64,000 nucleotides of DNA from Halichondria panicea (lineage: Eukaryota; Porifera; Demospongiae; Suberitida; Halichondriidae): NCBI RefSeq assembly GCF_963675165.1, contig NC_087389.1:2266001-2330000 (forward strand), read 5' to 3'. This document shows positions 63,870 to 64,000 of this stretch, piece by piece (position 1 is the stretch's first letter; each line of letters starts with the position of its first letter). A program made the translations under genes and the position numbers. The notes under the pieces were generated by a model, which did not search any database, had not been told where the DNA came from, and saw only the letters and a list, made by a program, of their open reading frames with translations.

Positions 63870-64000
63870 TGCACCGGTCAAACACAACATTTCCCACCAC
63901 CTTGAGACTACAGGACCACCAACCTCAGCACGTCTCGCCCCAGACCGTCTCCGTGTCGCAAAGGGGGAATTCGAGCACATGCTCCAGCTGGGCATCATCA
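63870..64000 (+). pseudogene. Ty3/gypsy-like pol fragment (start of reverse transcriptase), cut by window end
   Basis: One frame reads HNISHHLETTGPP, LAPDRLRVAKGEFEHM and LQLGII, the typical lead-in of gypsy-type reverse transcriptase. It continues past the window, so integrity of the element cannot be judged. Confidence 0.65.

Overview
This window is animal nuclear DNA. Every gene I can read has spliceosomal introns (mostly 45-150 bp GT-AG introns, with a few of 1-4 kb), the products are typical metazoan proteins, and the introns are full of small inverted-repeat transposons and of the octamer TACATGTA. Gene content, compact introns and repeat style suggest a marine invertebrate, most likely a sponge. 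That assignment is inference; a cnidarian or another early-branching animal is not excluded.

Layout. 1-955: 3' parts of two crotonase-superfamily coding units on +, an ECI1-like terminal exon and then AUH/ECHDC2-like terminal exons. 1328-31291 (+): a complete axonemal dynein heavy chain, best matched to DNAH6, which I could thread through 83 exons with continuous reading phase (about 4232 residues, four intact P-loop sites). 31622-36562 (-): BCAP31 (BAP31), tail-to-tail with DNAH6. 36807-39168 (+): an EF-hand-like protein resembling EFCAB12, head-to-head with BCAP31. 39326-40399 (-): a single-exon PRSS23-like serine protease. 40774-45653 (-): CCDC77. 45772-49101 (+): a small RanBP2-type zinc-finger protein resembling RYBP/YAF2, head-to-head with CCDC77. 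52064-58580 (-): a glycosylasparaginase-like Ntn hydrolase with a 16-nt microexon. 58.6-64 kb: nested DNA transposons, then broken pieces of non-LTR, copia-like and gypsy-like retroelements.

Function. The window does not look like an operon or a single pathway, but three genes (DNAH6, CCDC77 and perhaps the EFCAB12-like gene) belong to cilia or basal bodies. RFX X-box-like sites lie upstream of two of them, and a consensus X-box sits inside a pogo-like MITE in a CCDC77 intron. The most unusual structures are a 58-bp perfect palindrome flanked by a 9-bp target duplication; a MULE-like element inserted in a second transposon family whose uninterrupted copy lies about 7 kb away; a 70-bp tandem duplication covering the 3' end of the asparaginase gene; and repeated short tandem duplications that break retroelement reading frames. 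I found no tRNA, rRNA or CRISPR array.
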